From positions 682,001 to 746,000 of the forward strand of contig NZ_JAEQNA010000001.1 of the NCBI RefSeq assembly GCF_016722895.1: a stretch of DNA of 64,000 bases, given 5' to 3'. Made by a program: the position numbers and the translations under genes. This stretch comes from Ramlibacter aurantiacus. Its GTDB lineage: Bacteria; Pseudomonadota; Gammaproteobacteria; Burkholderiales; Burkholderiaceae_C. Position 1 is the stretch's first letter; each line of letters opens with the position of its first letter. The notes below the pieces were generated by a model. It was not told where the DNA came from and searched no databases. It worked only from the letters and a program-made list of their open reading frames with translations. Shown here piece after piece: positions 8,543 to 17,621 of this stretch.

Positions 8543-9522
8543 GAGACAAAGAGAGGGACTCGTCCGCCGGGGCGACATCCCGGCTTGCCGCGACCGCTAC
8601 AAGAATTGGTCCAAGGAGATCTTCTCCGATCACACTCCTTCGGGGGCCCTTCGACAGGCTCAGGGCGAACGGTGGGAGGCGGCTCAGGGCGATCGGGGTG
8701 ACGCTCACGGGGGGGGCGGCAGGCTCATCGCGACGGGAGCGGTCCCCCCCAGGCCGAGCGCAGCGATGGCCCGTGAAGAAAATCCCCTGTGGCTGCGCCG
8801 AGGAGCGCAGGGCGGCGGGGAAATAGAAGCGCAGACTGTCTGAGCCCCGCAGGGGCGAGTTTCTGCGCTTCCCCCGCCGTCCGAGCACCGCAGGTTGCCC
8901 TCGGCGCCCGCAGGGCGTCGAGGGACGCAGACAGTGGGGTCGCCTTTCTTTGGTTCCTTTCTTTGGCGAGACAAAGAAAGGGACTCGCCCGCCGGGGCGA
9001 AATCCCGGCTTGCAGCGAGTGCTACAAGAATTGATCCAAGGAGATCTTCTCCGATCGCACTCATTCGGGGGCCCTTCGACAGGCTCAGGGCGAACGGTGG
9101 GAGGCGGCTCAGGGTGCGCGGGGTGACGCTCACCGGGGGGGCGGCAGGCTCATCGCGACGGGAGCGGTCCCCCCCCAGGCCGAGCGCAGCGATGGCCCGT
9201 GAAGAAAATCCCCTGTGGCTGCGCCGAGGAGCGCAGGACGGCGGGGAAATAGAAGCGCAGACTGTCTGAGCCCCGCAGGGGCGAGTTTCTGCGCTTCCCC
9301 CGCCGTCCGAGCACCGCAGGTTGCCCTCGGCGCCCGCAGGGCGTCGAGGGACGCAGACAGTGGGGTCGCCTTTCTTTGGTTCCTTTCTTTGGCGAGACAA
9401 AGAAAGGGACTCGCCCGCCGGGGCGAAATCCCGGCTTGCAGCGAGTGCTACAAGAATTGATCCAAGGAGATCTTCTCCGATCGCGCTCATTCGGGGGCCC
9501 TTCGACAGGCTCAGGGCGAACG
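8543..9522. repeat. Tandem 426-bp repeat, 2.3 copies
   Basis: The unit starting GAGACAAAGA-AGGGACTCG begins at 8543, 8968 and 9394, giving periods of 425 and 426 bp; the third copy stops near 9522. Copies 1 and 2 differ at a few positions. Each unit has mirror-like segments (CTTTCTTTGG and its complement), a short palindrome and one TTCGACAGGCTCAGGG element. A single copy in the opposite orientation lies at 44843-45123. Open frames in it are compositional artefacts. This block accounts for the gene-free stretch 8504-9649. Confidence 0.93.
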
Positions 9523-9567
9523 GGTGTGGGTACGAGCCCTTCGACAGGCTCAGGGCGAACGGAGGAG

Positions 9568-9645
9568 AACAGGCTCAGGCCAGACGGAGTGAGAACAGGC
9601 TCAGGCCAGACGGAGTGGCAACAGGATCAGGCCAGACGAGCAAGC
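9568..9645. repeat. 26-bp tandem repeat, three copies
   Basis: Three direct copies of AACAGGCTCAGGCCAGACGG plus a short tail, at 9568, 9594 and 9620; the third is slightly degenerate. They lie directly downstream of the histidine kinase stop codon (9650, minus strand) and next to the TTCGACAGG element, from which the CAGGCTCAGG core may derive. Confidence 0.85.
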
Positions 9646-9649
9646 AGGC

Positions 9650-11407
9650 TCACGGCTTCAACAGGCCCGGGATCGTCGCGGCGAAGAACTCGTCCCCGTG
9701 CCCCGCCGGTGCCGCACCACCAACCGGCCGGCTGGTCCAGTGCGCCAGCACGCTCCAGAGCTTGCCCACGTCCATCGGCTTGGCCACGAAGTCGCTGGCG
9801 CCAGCCTCGGCGCAGGCAGCGCGGTCGGACGGGCGCACGTTGGCGCTCATGGCGATCACCGGCAGGTGTTGCCACGCCGCGTGCTGGCGCAGCAGGCGCA
9901 TGGCCTCCAGCCCGCCCATGACGGGCATGAACAGGTCCATGAGGACGGCGTCGTAACTGCCCCGGGCCAGGGTGTCCAGCGCCTCGCGCCCGTTCGTCGC
10001 GGTGTGCACCCGCGAGCCGGCCATCTCCAGCAGTTGCTGAACGACCTCGCGATTGAGGTCGTCGTCATCGACCAGCAGGATGCGCTTGCCCGCCAGCACC
10101 GCCGGCGGCTCGGCGAACTCGGCAAGGGCCGTGCCGTCCGTCGCCCGCTCGCGCAGCCGCGCGGTGAACCAGAACCGGCTGCCCAGCCCCGGCTCGCTTT
10201 CCACGCCGACGTCGCCGCCCATCAACCGGGCCAGCCGCTTGCAGATGGCCAGGCCCAAGCCGCTGCCGCCCTGGACCGGCTGCCGCGCCTGGCTGAAGTC
10301 GGCGAACAGGCGCTCGATCTCGGCCTCGGACAAACCGCGCCCACTGTCGATCACGTCGAAGTGCAGCAACACGGAATCGTCGTCGCGCGCGGCCAGGCGG
10401 ATGTCGATGGCGATGCGGCCGGCGTCGGTGAAGCGCAGCGCATTGGCCGTGTAATTCAGCAGGACCTGGCACAGGCGCGCCGGGTCGCCGAACACGCGGG
10501 TGGGTACCTTCGGGGCGACGGTCACTTCCAGCGCGATGCCACGCTCGCGCGCCTTGTCGCCCAGCATGCCGGTGACCCGGTCGAGCACGTCTTTCAGATC
10601 GAAGTCGCGCTCGTTCAGCGTCAGCCGGCCCGTCTCCACCTTGGAGAGGTCGAGGACGTCGTCGATCAGCGCGAGCAGGTGCTGCCCCGCCTGGCGGATC
10701 TTGGCGAGCTGGGCCTGGTCGGCCGGCCGAAGATCGCTGGCCCCCAGCAGCTGGGCGAGGCCGACGATCGCATTGAGCGGGGTGCGAATCTCGTGGCTGA
10801 GGTTGGCCACGAACACGGACTTGGCCCGGGTGGCCTGCTCGGCCACCTCGCGCGCCTGCTCGGATGCATCGATCGCCTTCACCAGCTCGGTGACATCGCG
10901 CGAGACCGACAGCAGGTGGCTGATGGCCCCGCCCTGGCGGACGGCGGAGACGGTCACGTCCCACCACTTCTCGGTGCCCTGGGCGGTGGCGCAAGGCGCG
11001 CGGAAGCGACTGACCTCGCCCCGGCGCGCGGCGGCGACCGCGGCGGCGACGGTGTTGCGCGACTCGGCCGGCCAGAGGGCGCTCCAGGGGGCGCCTTCGA
11101 GGGACCCGAAGGATTCGAGCTCCATCAGGCACAGGCCATTGCGATTCATGCGCAGCAGCCGCCCATCGAGGTCAAGCAGCTTCACGCAATCGGGGCTGCT
11201 CTCGAACATCCAGGCGCCGATGTCATCGCATTCCACGGAAGCGAGCGCATGGCCGACGAAACCGATCGAGGCAGGCGGTGTAGGTGGATGAATCACGTTG
11301 ATACAGCTGAGGTCGGGCTTCGATGGTAGTGGCACTCGCCCGTCGACCGGCCGGAAATCCACCAGGGTCAGGGCATGTGCGTACCCGCCAGACCCGCCTG
11401 TTCGCAC
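9650..11407 (-). CDS. Hybrid sensor histidine kinase/response regulator
   Basis: Soluble sensor kinase of up to 585 residues. The order is a PAS-like domain (about 65-175), a short coiled linker, HisKA with phospho-acceptor His about 205 (LSHEIRTPLN), HATPase with N box LLNYTANALRF and G boxes DSGRGLS and GGSGLGLAI, then a receiver domain with acidic pocket LLVDDDDLN and phospho-acceptor Asp in VLMDLFMP. No transmembrane helix is seen, so it senses a cytoplasmic signal. GTG 11407 is the longest start; ATG 11209 (MFESSPD) would begin at the PAS domain and is possible. An AT-richer patch at 11410-11460 could hold the promoter. No partner regulator gene is adjacent. Confidence 0.9.
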   Translation of the reverse strand: MRTGGSGGYAHALTLVDFRPVDGRVPLPSKPDLSCINVIHPPTPPASIGFVGHALASVECDDIGAWMFESSPDCVKLLDLDGRLLRMNRNGLCLMELESFGSLEGAPWSALWPAESRNTVAAAVAAARRGEVSRFRAPCATAQGTEKWWDVTVSAVRQGGAISHLLSVSRDVTELVKAIDASEQAREVAEQATRAKSVFVANLSHEIRTPLNAIVGLAQLLGASDLRPADQAQLAKIRQAGQHLLALIDDVLDLSKVETGRLTLNERDFDLKDVLDRVTGMLGDKARERGIALEVTVAPKVPTRVFGDPARLCQVLLNYTANALRFTDAGRIAIDIRLAARDDDSVLLHFDVIDSGRGLSEAEIERLFADFSQARQPVQGGSGLGLAICKRLARLMGGDVGVESEPGLGSRFWFTARLRERATDGTALAEFAEPPAVLAGKRILLVDDDDLNREVVQQLLEMAGSRVHTATNGREALDTLARGSYDAVLMDLFMPVMGGLEAMRLLRQHAAWQHLPVIAMSANVRPSDRAACAEAGASDFVAKPMDVGKLWSVLAHWTSRPVGGAAPAGHGDEFFAATIPGLLKP

Positions 11408-11466
11408 ACCGGCGTGAATTTAAACCGGTCGCGCGGATTTTCTTCGATTCCTCAGAAAATCCAACG

Positions 11467-12792
11467 CTACGGCCCGCCCTGCGACAGCGCCATGCGATCA
11501 CGCACGCGTTGCTGCTCGGCGTGCATGCGCACGCAGATCGGGTGCCGCCGGAATTCCGCCGTGGCGCACCGGAAGACGGTGCACATGTCACGCGCCAGTG
11601 AGTTGCCTTGGCGGCAGCCCAGCTCGACCCACGCGGGCTGCGGACGGCGGATCGCCCGCCTGGCGGGCGCTGGCGCGGGAGATGCGCCGTCCGCCGAGCG
11701 TGGCGCGGCCGCCCGCACGATCGCCGGTTGCGGTGAAGGGCTGGCGCGGGCAGAGGGCGCCGGTTCCGCCCCCACCGGCTGCCGGGGTGCAGCAGGACCG
11801 GCGGGTGCATCAGGCGGCTGGTCGGCCACCGGCTGCGGGGCCGAGGGTGGCTGGGGCGTGCTCGCGGCGAGCGGTTCTGACGGTGGCGGCGACGCCCCGA
11901 GCACGATCACTTCTTCGCCAGCCGCGATCGACTCCCGAGCCGGGATCACGGCGGCCGCTCCGGGCGGCGTGGGCCGAGCTTCCAGGTAGCTCCAGCCGGG
12001 TGCCACGCGCGGCACCGTGGGCGGGGCCGTGGCCAGGCTGGCGAGGTAGGCGATCGTGGCCAGGCATGCCGCCGCCACGGCCGTCTCGAATCGCTGCAGC
12101 CGCGGCGTGGCGACCGCCGATGCCGCGCTGGCGGCGGCCACGGGCGCGGCAACCGGTTCGCTCGATCCGGCCCAGAGCGGCCGGCCCAGGGCCGACTGCA
12201 AGGCCGCCGAGAATTCAGCCGCGCGCTGGAAGCGCGCTTCGGGGTTCGACGACAACGCGCGCTGCAGCACGGTGTTCACTGCCGGCGGCAGCTCGGGTCG
12301 CGCCGCCTGCGCGGGCAAGGCCGGCGCACCCAGGATTCGCTGCGGCACGCCCGGAAAGGGCGGCACACCGGTCAACAACTCGTAGATCACCACCGCGGCG
12401 GCATACAGGTCCGCCCGGTGGTCGACCGGCAGCCCCAGCACCTGCTCGGGCGCCAGGTGGGGCGGCGCCTCCTGCGCGGCGCTGGGCGCCGGCCCGGCTG
12501 CAACGGGCCTGTCGAAGCCGATCACCTGCAGCCGGCCGCTGCGGCTGACCAGCAGGTGCTGGAGGTCGATGCCGCCGTGCACCCTGCCCTGCGCGTGCGC
12601 GAAGTCCAGGGCGGACAGCAGCTCGGCCGACAAAGCCATGCCTTTCATGGCCGGCAGGCGGCCGGTGCGGGCAAGGTGCTGCGCCAGCGTCTCGGCGCCC
12701 TGCGACAGCGAGGCGTCGGCAATGTTGGGGTGCCGCAGGCCTTCGGCGTGGTCGGCCGGGACGTCGTCCGGCGGTGTCGCTTGCTGCTCCAT
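11467..12792 (-). CDS. Membrane-anchored Ser/Thr pseudokinase, N-lobe missing
   Basis: A 441-residue protein related to bacterial Ser/Thr kinases. The N-lobe (glycine loop and VAIK lysine) is absent. The catalytic loop reads HGGIDLQHLL (72-81) instead of HRDLKPxN, and the DFG position reads GFD (92-94). APE (114-116) and the DHRADLY block are kept, so the C-lobe fold is probably intact but catalysis is not expected. A single transmembrane helix near residue 240 is followed by a long Pro/Ala-rich periplasmic stretch and a C-terminal tail with four Cys (GCRQ...DMC...FRC...PIC). ATG 12792 is preferred; an in-frame GTG at 12882 would add 30 residues. Confidence 0.8.
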   Translation of the reverse strand: MEQQATPPDDVPADHAEGLRHPNIADASLSQGAETLAQHLARTGRLPAMKGMALSAELLSALDFAHAQGRVHGGIDLQHLLVSRSGRLQVIGFDRPVAAGPAPSAAQEAPPHLAPEQVLGLPVDHRADLYAAAVVIYELLTGVPPFPGVPQRILGAPALPAQAARPELPPAVNTVLQRALSSNPEARFQRAAEFSAALQSALGRPLWAGSSEPVAAPVAAASAASAVATPRLQRFETAVAAACLATIAYLASLATAPPTVPRVAPGWSYLEARPTPPGAAAVIPARESIAAGEEVIVLGASPPPSEPLAASTPQPPSAPQPVADQPPDAPAGPAAPRQPVGAEPAPSARASPSPQPAIVRAAAPRSADGASPAPAPARRAIRRPQPAWVELGCRQGNSLARDMCTVFRCATAEFRRHPICVRMHAEQQRVRDRMALSQGGP

Positions 12793-12885
12793 CGGCCCAA
12801 TGGTCGAGATTCGAACCCGGGCCGCTTGTAGGACGGCGGAGCGTCCGATCGTGGGGCGCGCCGGCTCCGATCCTTTTGCCACTTC

Positions 12886-14508
12886 TTACCGGATGGCGAA
12901 GGCGCCGCCCGCGTGACCAGTCACCGAGAAGCGCCCCGCCCCCTGGTAAGTGAGTTCGATGAGGGCCGCGGGCTCACCTTCCAGCCAGCCCGGCGCGCCG
13001 ATGGCGGTGCGGTTGCCCTGCGAGGTGTAGATCAGGCCGCCACGGCCGTCGGGGCCGATGTCGCCCACGGCGATCCAGTTGCCGTCCATGGAGAGGCTCA
13101 GGCCGCGATACCAGCGGTTCTCGCCGTACCAGTTCCAGGTCCAGCCGACATCGGTGCTGACGAAGGTGTAGCCGTTCCAGCCGCGGGCGTCGTTGCGCGG
13201 CTCGAGCGCGCTGAAGACGCGGCCATCGCCCGAGACCGCCACGCCCGACCAGTTGCTGTAGGCGAAGCGCATGGTCCAGGTGGCGCCGCCGTCGGTGCTG
13301 ATCCACTGGTAGCCGCCGTTGTCGACGGCCACCATGCGGCGGCCGTCGTAGCTGGCGGCCGCGAAGGACCAGTTGCCGGTGGGCGGCGGATCGCCGGTGA
13401 TGTCGCGCCGGGTCCAGCTCTGGCCCCCATCCTCGGAGACATAGACGCCCTGGCGCGCCGGGTCGCCGCCATAGAACGAGGCCACCGCGACCAGGCGGTC
13501 ACCGGTCTGTGAACCGGCGATCTCGCGCCAGTCGGTGTTCGCAGTTCCGGCCACCGGGCTGAACGTGGCGCCGCCGTCGTTGGACAGGTGGATCGATCCT
13601 CCAGTTTCGGTGGCCACGATGCGCTGGCCGTCGGCGGAGATGAACACGCCGCCCCAGTAGCGCGTGCCGGTGCGGCCGGCCCAGGTGGCGCCCGAGTCGG
13701 CCGAGGTGTAGAGCTGGCCCAGGCGATCGACCGCGGCCAGGTAGCGGCCATCGGGCGAGATGGCGATGTCGCCCCAGCCGGCCGTCGGTGCGTTGCTGCG
13801 GGTCCAGCTCTCGCCGCCATCGCGCGAGAAGTGGATGCTGCCGCCGCGCGCGCCGGCGACCAGGGTGTTGCCGTCGGCCGAGGTGGCGATGGCCGACCAC
13901 GCCTGCGCGGGCAGCGACGCATCCACCGTGCGCGGCACGTAGCGCGTGCCCGGCACCGTGTTGCCCGGAAGTCCGATGGTGTCCACGTGCTGGCCGTCGT
14001 GCTGCGCGATGCGCCAGCGCACGCTGCCGCTGCCCGTGACGCCCACCGTATCGCCGACCCGCAGGTCCTCGTTGCGAGGCAGCCGCAGGGTGTAGGTGCC
14101 GGTGGCGCCGGCCGGCACGGTGTAGCTGGCGTTCGGCGCCATCTGCAGGTCGGCCGGAGCGGGCGCGGGCGCTGGAGCGGGTGCTGGAGCGGGCGCGGGC
14201 GCTGGAGCGGGTACTGGAGCGGGCGCGGGCGCTGGAGCGGGTACTGGAGCCGGTGCCGGCCCAGGCGCCGGTTCGGGTGCCGGCGCGGAGGACGGCGGCG
14301 GTGCGGAACCTCCAGGCGCCGTTGCCCCGCCGGGGTCCGCCACCGGGTCGGCCACCTGCACCGGCGCGCTGGCCACCGGCTCGGCCGCCGGACCTTCACC
14401 ACCACCGCCACCACCGCAGCCCGCCACCAGCAGCGCCACGGCCCATCCCACCGCGCGCAGGCCAGCCGGCGCGCCGCGTTTGTCATTGCTCGTTGTCTTC
14501 AATTCCAT
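12886..14508 (-). CDS. Beta-propeller (sialidase/YCF48-like) lipoprotein
   Basis: A 540-residue exported protein. The N-terminal signal ends in a lipobox (LLVAGC) followed by a Gly run. Then comes a Pro/Ala low-complexity linker of about 70 residues encoded by tandem DNA repeats, and a C-terminal propeller with repeated BNR-like Asp-box motifs (SRDGGESWTR, SADSGATWAG, SNDGGATF, SEDGGQSWTR, STDGGATW). Such folds bind or display ligands at the cell surface. No sialidase catalytic residues are claimed. The gene ends about 94 bp upstream of the pseudokinase start on the same strand. Confidence 0.85.
   Translation of the reverse strand: MELKTTSNDKRGAPAGLRAVGWAVALLVAGCGGGGGGEGPAAEPVASAPVQVADPVADPGGATAPGGSAPPPSSAPAPEPAPGPAPAPVPAPAPAPAPVPAPAPAPAPAPAPAPAPAPADLQMAPNASYTVPAGATGTYTLRLPRNEDLRVGDTVGVTGSGSVRWRIAQHDGQHVDTIGLPGNTVPGTRYVPRTVDASLPAQAWSAIATSADGNTLVAGARGGSIHFSRDGGESWTRSNAPTAGWGDIAISPDGRYLAAVDRLGQLYTSADSGATWAGRTGTRYWGGVFISADGQRIVATETGGSIHLSNDGGATFSPVAGTANTDWREIAGSQTGDRLVAVASFYGGDPARQGVYVSEDGGQSWTRRDITGDPPPTGNWSFAAASYDGRRMVAVDNGGYQWISTDGGATWTMRFAYSNWSGVAVSGDGRVFSALEPRNDARGWNGYTFVSTDVGWTWNWYGENRWYRGLSLSMDGNWIAVGDIGPDGRGGLIYTSQGNRTAIGAPGWLEGEPAALIELTYQGAGRFSVTGHAGGAFAIR
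14161..14250. repeat. In-frame 30-bp tandem repeat inside the lipoprotein gene
   Basis: Three near-identical 30-bp units at 14161, 14191 and 14221 encode the Ala-Pro linker. Because the unit is a multiple of three, slippage changes linker length without breaking the frame. Confidence 0.9.
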
Positions 14509-14542
14509 CTCCCTGCGATGCGGCTCGTGCCTGGCCGCTTTC

Positions 14543-15532
14543 CTAGCGGGCGTGCAAGGCGGCCTGCAGCCGGCCCATGCCTTGCTCCCAGTGATCCGCC
14601 ATGCCCTGCAGCAGGTCGTCGGCGGCGAGCGCGCGGCCGGTGCTCACGGCGCGCGCGCCCTTGAGGATCAGGGCCTTGCCGGCTTGCGCGATGGCATCGA
14701 AGCCATCGGCCGCTTCATCGAGGCCCGCCCGCCCCTGCCCGGCCTGCCAGCGCAGGTGCGCGGCCAGCAGCTCGAAGGCCGCGCCGGCCTGGCGCACGGT
14801 GGCGAACGCCCACAGGTGGTAGTGCGCCAGCCCCGCCTGCTGCAGCTGCGGCAGTTCGTGCCCCAGGCGCTCGGCAAAGCGCGTGAACGGGTTGCTGCGC
14901 GGACGCCAGGCCACGTGCTCGCGCAGCAGGTCCCAGGCGATGGAGGACAACTCGGCCGGGCTCGCGCGCTCGAGCCGATCGATGCGCACGGTCTCCGCGA
15001 ACAGCGGCATGAATGCCGGGTCCGCGGGCGCATCGAGTCGGAACAGCCCGCGGAAGTCTTCGCCCTGCAGCTCGAAATAGCCGGCGTTGTGGAAGTACCC
15101 CAGCCGCTGCGCCGACACGTCCAGGTCGGCCAGCAGGATGGTGGTCTTGGTGTGCTGGCCGCGGTAGTCGGTGCCGGCGGTGTCGGGCAGCCACCAGGCG
15201 TCGGCCTCGGTGCTGACCAGGCGGCCGGCGCCCAGGTGCTCCTGCGCGTGCGCCAGCAGCGGCTTGTAGACGGTGAGCTCCTGCACGTCGATGCCGTACA
15301 GGCGGCGCAGGTCGGACGAAGGCGGCTTGAAGAAGGTCCACTGGTCGCCCTCGAAATCCATCGACGCGGTGAAACCGAGCATGGCCTGCGGGTCGAGCCC
15401 GAGCGCGTGCACGAAGCCCACCCACAGGTCGGCGTAGCAGTTCTTCTCGGGCCAGGCCACGCTGTCCGATTGCAGCGGATGGCGCTGGTAGCTCTCGGGC
15501 CGCAGCTGCGGCAGGACGGCGAGCCGGCTCAT
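14543..15532 (-). CDS. DUF1839 family protein of an aminoacyl-carrier-protein cluster
   Basis: A 329-residue soluble protein of the DUF1839 family, which has no settled function. Visible blocks are WPEKNCYADLWVGFVHALG near residue 28, FFKPPSSDLRRLYG, and a conserved acid-rich GYFHNAGYFELQGEDF. A Cys in NCYADLW could be mechanistically relevant, since the Cys/His residues early in the protein recall papain-like or transferase folds; that is only a guess. ATG 15532 overlaps the ligase stop by 4 nt, so the protein is made together with the amino acid:[carrier protein] ligase. A role in moving or releasing the aminoacyl group is inferred from this linkage. Confidence 0.85.
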   Translation of the reverse strand: MSRLAVLPQLRPESYQRHPLQSDSVAWPEKNCYADLWVGFVHALGLDPQAMLGFTASMDFEGDQWTFFKPPSSDLRRLYGIDVQELTVYKPLLAHAQEHLGAGRLVSTEADAWWLPDTAGTDYRGQHTKTTILLADLDVSAQRLGYFHNAGYFELQGEDFRGLFRLDAPADPAFMPLFAETVRIDRLERASPAELSSIAWDLLREHVAWRPRSNPFTRFAERLGHELPQLQQAGLAHYHLWAFATVRQAGAAFELLAAHLRWQAGQGRAGLDEAADGFDAIAQAGKALILKGARAVSTGRALAADDLLQGMADHWEQGMGRLQAALHAR

Positions 15533-16449
15533 GCGTCGTTCCACAGCAGGCTGCGCACGTCCCGCGGCCAGTCGGCCGGGTCGTAGCCATGGGTCTTGAC
15601 CAGGGCCAGCGTCACGCGCTCCAGGCCAAAGCCCAGGCACGCGGTGTGCGCCACCCCCCCGTCGTGCTGACGGATGCCGAAGCGCGAGGTGAAGTGCTCC
15701 TGGTGCCAGTTGAACGAGCAGATGGCGGTGGGCTTCTCGCGCGAGATCACCGGGCACAGGATCTCGAACTTCAGGCGCTGGTCCACCTGGCTGGCGGCCA
15801 TCATGCGGCCGGCACGGCCGAAGAAGGGATCGGAGGCGACGTCGCTGGCCACCGGCAACTTCAGCCGGCCCAGCAGCTCCAGCCCCCGCTGCAGCCAGGC
15901 ATCGCGCCAGGCCTGCACGTCTTCCGGGCGACCGACGCGGATGTACTCGCGCATGCGGAAATGCTGCAGCCGCGTGGGCTCGGGCGAGGGCTCGTGGCGG
16001 AACACCCAGTTCATGATGGTCACCAGGCGTCCGCCCTGCGGCAGCAAGCCGCTGAAGGTGGGATAGACCGGATAGCAGGCCGCCGGCGTGAGCATGACCT
16101 CGGTGGGCGACAGCAGGTCTTCCCACCGTTCGCCGGCGTGGACCCGCTCGGACAGCTCGCGCGCCTCGCGGTCGCTGCCGGTGAAGCTGTGCACCGAGCC
16201 CGCCAGCTGCGGAAAGTTGTCCAGGTAGCCCAGCTGCTCGATCAGCCGGCGCGCCAGGATGGGCGGGAAGGTGAGCTCCTGGGCGCCGTCGGGCGCGGCC
16301 TCGCGAACCACCAACGCGTCGAAGCGCCGAAGGATGTCCTCGAACACCGGCCCGCGGCCGTAGGCGCCGGGCACGCCGGTGGGGATGATCAGGCCATGGG
16401 CGACGAGTTCTTCGGTGAAGCCGTCGATGTCGTAGGTGCGGGTGTCCAT
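15529..16449 (-). CDS. Amino acid:[carrier protein] ligase (SerRS-like)
   Basis: A 306-residue class II aminoacyl-tRNA-synthetase homologue resembling the catalytic core of atypical (zinc-dependent) seryl-tRNA synthetase. It lacks the N-terminal tRNA-binding arm. Motif 2 is FRHEPSPEPTRLQHFRMREY and motif 3 is GFGLERV. Cys125, Glu168 and Cys271 fit the zinc site described for this family. Known members activate a small amino acid (Gly or Ala) with ATP and attach it to the phosphopantetheine of a separate carrier protein rather than to tRNA. The carrier (18177) and its activating enzyme (17700) are encoded nearby on the other strand. The start shares one nt with the acyl-CoA-dehydrogenase-like stop (TGATG), so the two are coupled. 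The amino acid used here is unknown. Confidence 0.9.
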   Translation of the reverse strand: MDTRTYDIDGFTEELVAHGLIIPTGVPGAYGRGPVFEDILRRFDALVVREAAPDGAQELTFPPILARRLIEQLGYLDNFPQLAGSVHSFTGSDREARELSERVHAGERWEDLLSPTEVMLTPAACYPVYPTFSGLLPQGGRLVTIMNWVFRHEPSPEPTRLQHFRMREYIRVGRPEDVQAWRDAWLQRGLELLGRLKLPVASDVASDPFFGRAGRMMAASQVDQRLKFEILCPVISREKPTAICSFNWHQEHFTSRFGIRQHDGGVAHTACLGFGLERVTLALVKTHGYDPADWPRDVRSLLWNDA

Positions 16450-17621
16450 CAGATGGCGTCCTTGTAGACCAGCAGCATCGACGCGTTCTTGGCGGCGATG
16501 CGTTCGTTGGAAATCATGAGGGAGCCCGAGAGCGCGTCCCGATAGTGGCGCCCCAGGCTGAAGGGGCTGTCGTTCTTGTAGCCCCCGATGCCCACCACCT
16601 GCAGCGCGCCGTGGACGATCTGCGGCGCCGCTTCGGAGCTGGCGATCTTGAGGTTGTTCAGGCGCAGGGCCCAGCCCATGCCCATGAGGTCCTCGCGGTC
16701 CTCGGCGGCCGCGTCGAAGTCACGCGCGGCCGACACCCAGTTCTGCTTCATGGCCTGCAGCTTCACCTGCAGGTGGGCCAGCGCCTGCGCCGTGGGCGGC
16801 ACGCTGCCGGGCCGCTGGCGCGCCTGGCCGCGCACGAATTTCGCGGCGCGCTGCACGGCACCCGCCGCGATCCCCCACCACAGCGCCGCCCACAGGATGT
16901 GCGAGGTGGGCACCATGCTCTGGGCCGAGCTGTCGGCGAACGAGCCGGGCAGGATCTGCCGCGCGTCACCGCCAGCGGCGAGCTTGAAGCCGGGGCTGCA
17001 GGTGCCGCGCATGCCCAGCGTGTCCCAGCTGGTCGTCTGCTCCAGCGTGCAGTCCTGGCGGCGCACCATGACCAGCACCTGGTCGCCGGCGGCCGCCTGC
17101 TCGTCGCGGCGGCAGGTGACCAGGATGGCATCGGCGTGCGCGCAATAGGAGCCGGTGGTGGCGTCCTTTTCAAGGGCGAAGCGGTCGCCGTCGACGCGCA
17201 CCGCGCAGATGCTCGAGCGGGTGTCGCCGAAGGTGCCGTTCTCCGAGGTCATGGACGCCAGCAGGTCCTGCCGGCGCACCGTGTCACGCATCCAGTCGCG
17301 GAAAAACCCGCTGTCCGCGCCGTGTCGCGTGATGCATGCGAGCTGGCTGTAGTGCATGGCCAGCACCATGGCGCTGGAGCCGCAGCTTTGTGCCAGCACC
17401 GCGCAGGCCTGCGCCTGCTCCAGCAGGCTGGCGCCGGCTCCCCCGAACTCGCGCGGCACGCTGGCCGAGAGCACCCCCTGTTCGCGCAGCGCGGCCAGGG
17501 TCTCGATCGGAAAGCGCGCCTTCGCGTCCACGTCGTCGGCATGCGCCGCCGCGATGTCCGTGGCCACGCGGCGCACCGCATCGAGGAGTCCGGACCGCGC
17601 CGGCACCTCTTCGTGTTTCAT
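16449..17621 (-). CDS. Acyl-CoA-dehydrogenase-fold flavoprotein acting in the carrier-protein cluster
   Basis: A 390-residue protein with the acyl-CoA dehydrogenase fold: an N-terminal helical domain (FPIETLAALREQGVLSASVPREFGGAG), a middle beta domain (ASMTSENGTFGDTRS) and a C-terminal helical domain (GALQVVGIGGYKNDSPFSLGRHYRDALSG). The usual catalytic Glu of the C-terminal EGT motif is not seen; this region reads SGSLMISNERI. In pyrrole-forming pathways, relatives oxidise prolyl groups on carrier proteins, so oxidation of an aminoacyl thioester is a reasonable inference here. A hydroxylase-like reaction is the alternative. ATG 17621 follows a GGGAGAAGACC ribosome site. It is first gene of the leftward operon. 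Confidence 0.85.
   Translation of the reverse strand: MKHEEVPARSGLLDAVRRVATDIAAAHADDVDAKARFPIETLAALREQGVLSASVPREFGGAGASLLEQAQACAVLAQSCGSSAMVLAMHYSQLACITRHGADSGFFRDWMRDTVRRQDLLASMTSENGTFGDTRSSICAVRVDGDRFALEKDATTGSYCAHADAILVTCRRDEQAAAGDQVLVMVRRQDCTLEQTTSWDTLGMRGTCSPGFKLAAGGDARQILPGSFADSSAQSMVPTSHILWAALWWGIAAGAVQRAAKFVRGQARQRPGSVPPTAQALAHLQVKLQAMKQNWVSAARDFDAAAEDREDLMGMGWALRLNNLKIASSEAAPQIVHGALQVVGIGGYKNDSPFSLGRHYRDALSGSLMISNERIAAKNASMLLVYKDAI

Noticed and set aside
8543-9522. CRISPR array
   Set aside because: Units are 426 bp direct repeats without short spacers, and no cas genes are present.
8504-9649. Open frames of 80-260 codons on both strands in the repeat block
   Set aside because: They recur with each repeat unit, have repetitive residues and no ribosome sites; they are products of repeated GC-rich DNA.
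12785-12883. tRNA-like stretch on the minus strand with a GGGTTCGAATC T-loop motif
   Set aside because: The acceptor and D/anticodon arms do not form; the T-stem has mismatches and there is no closing acceptor pairing. It is more likely coincidence at the start of the pseudokinase gene.
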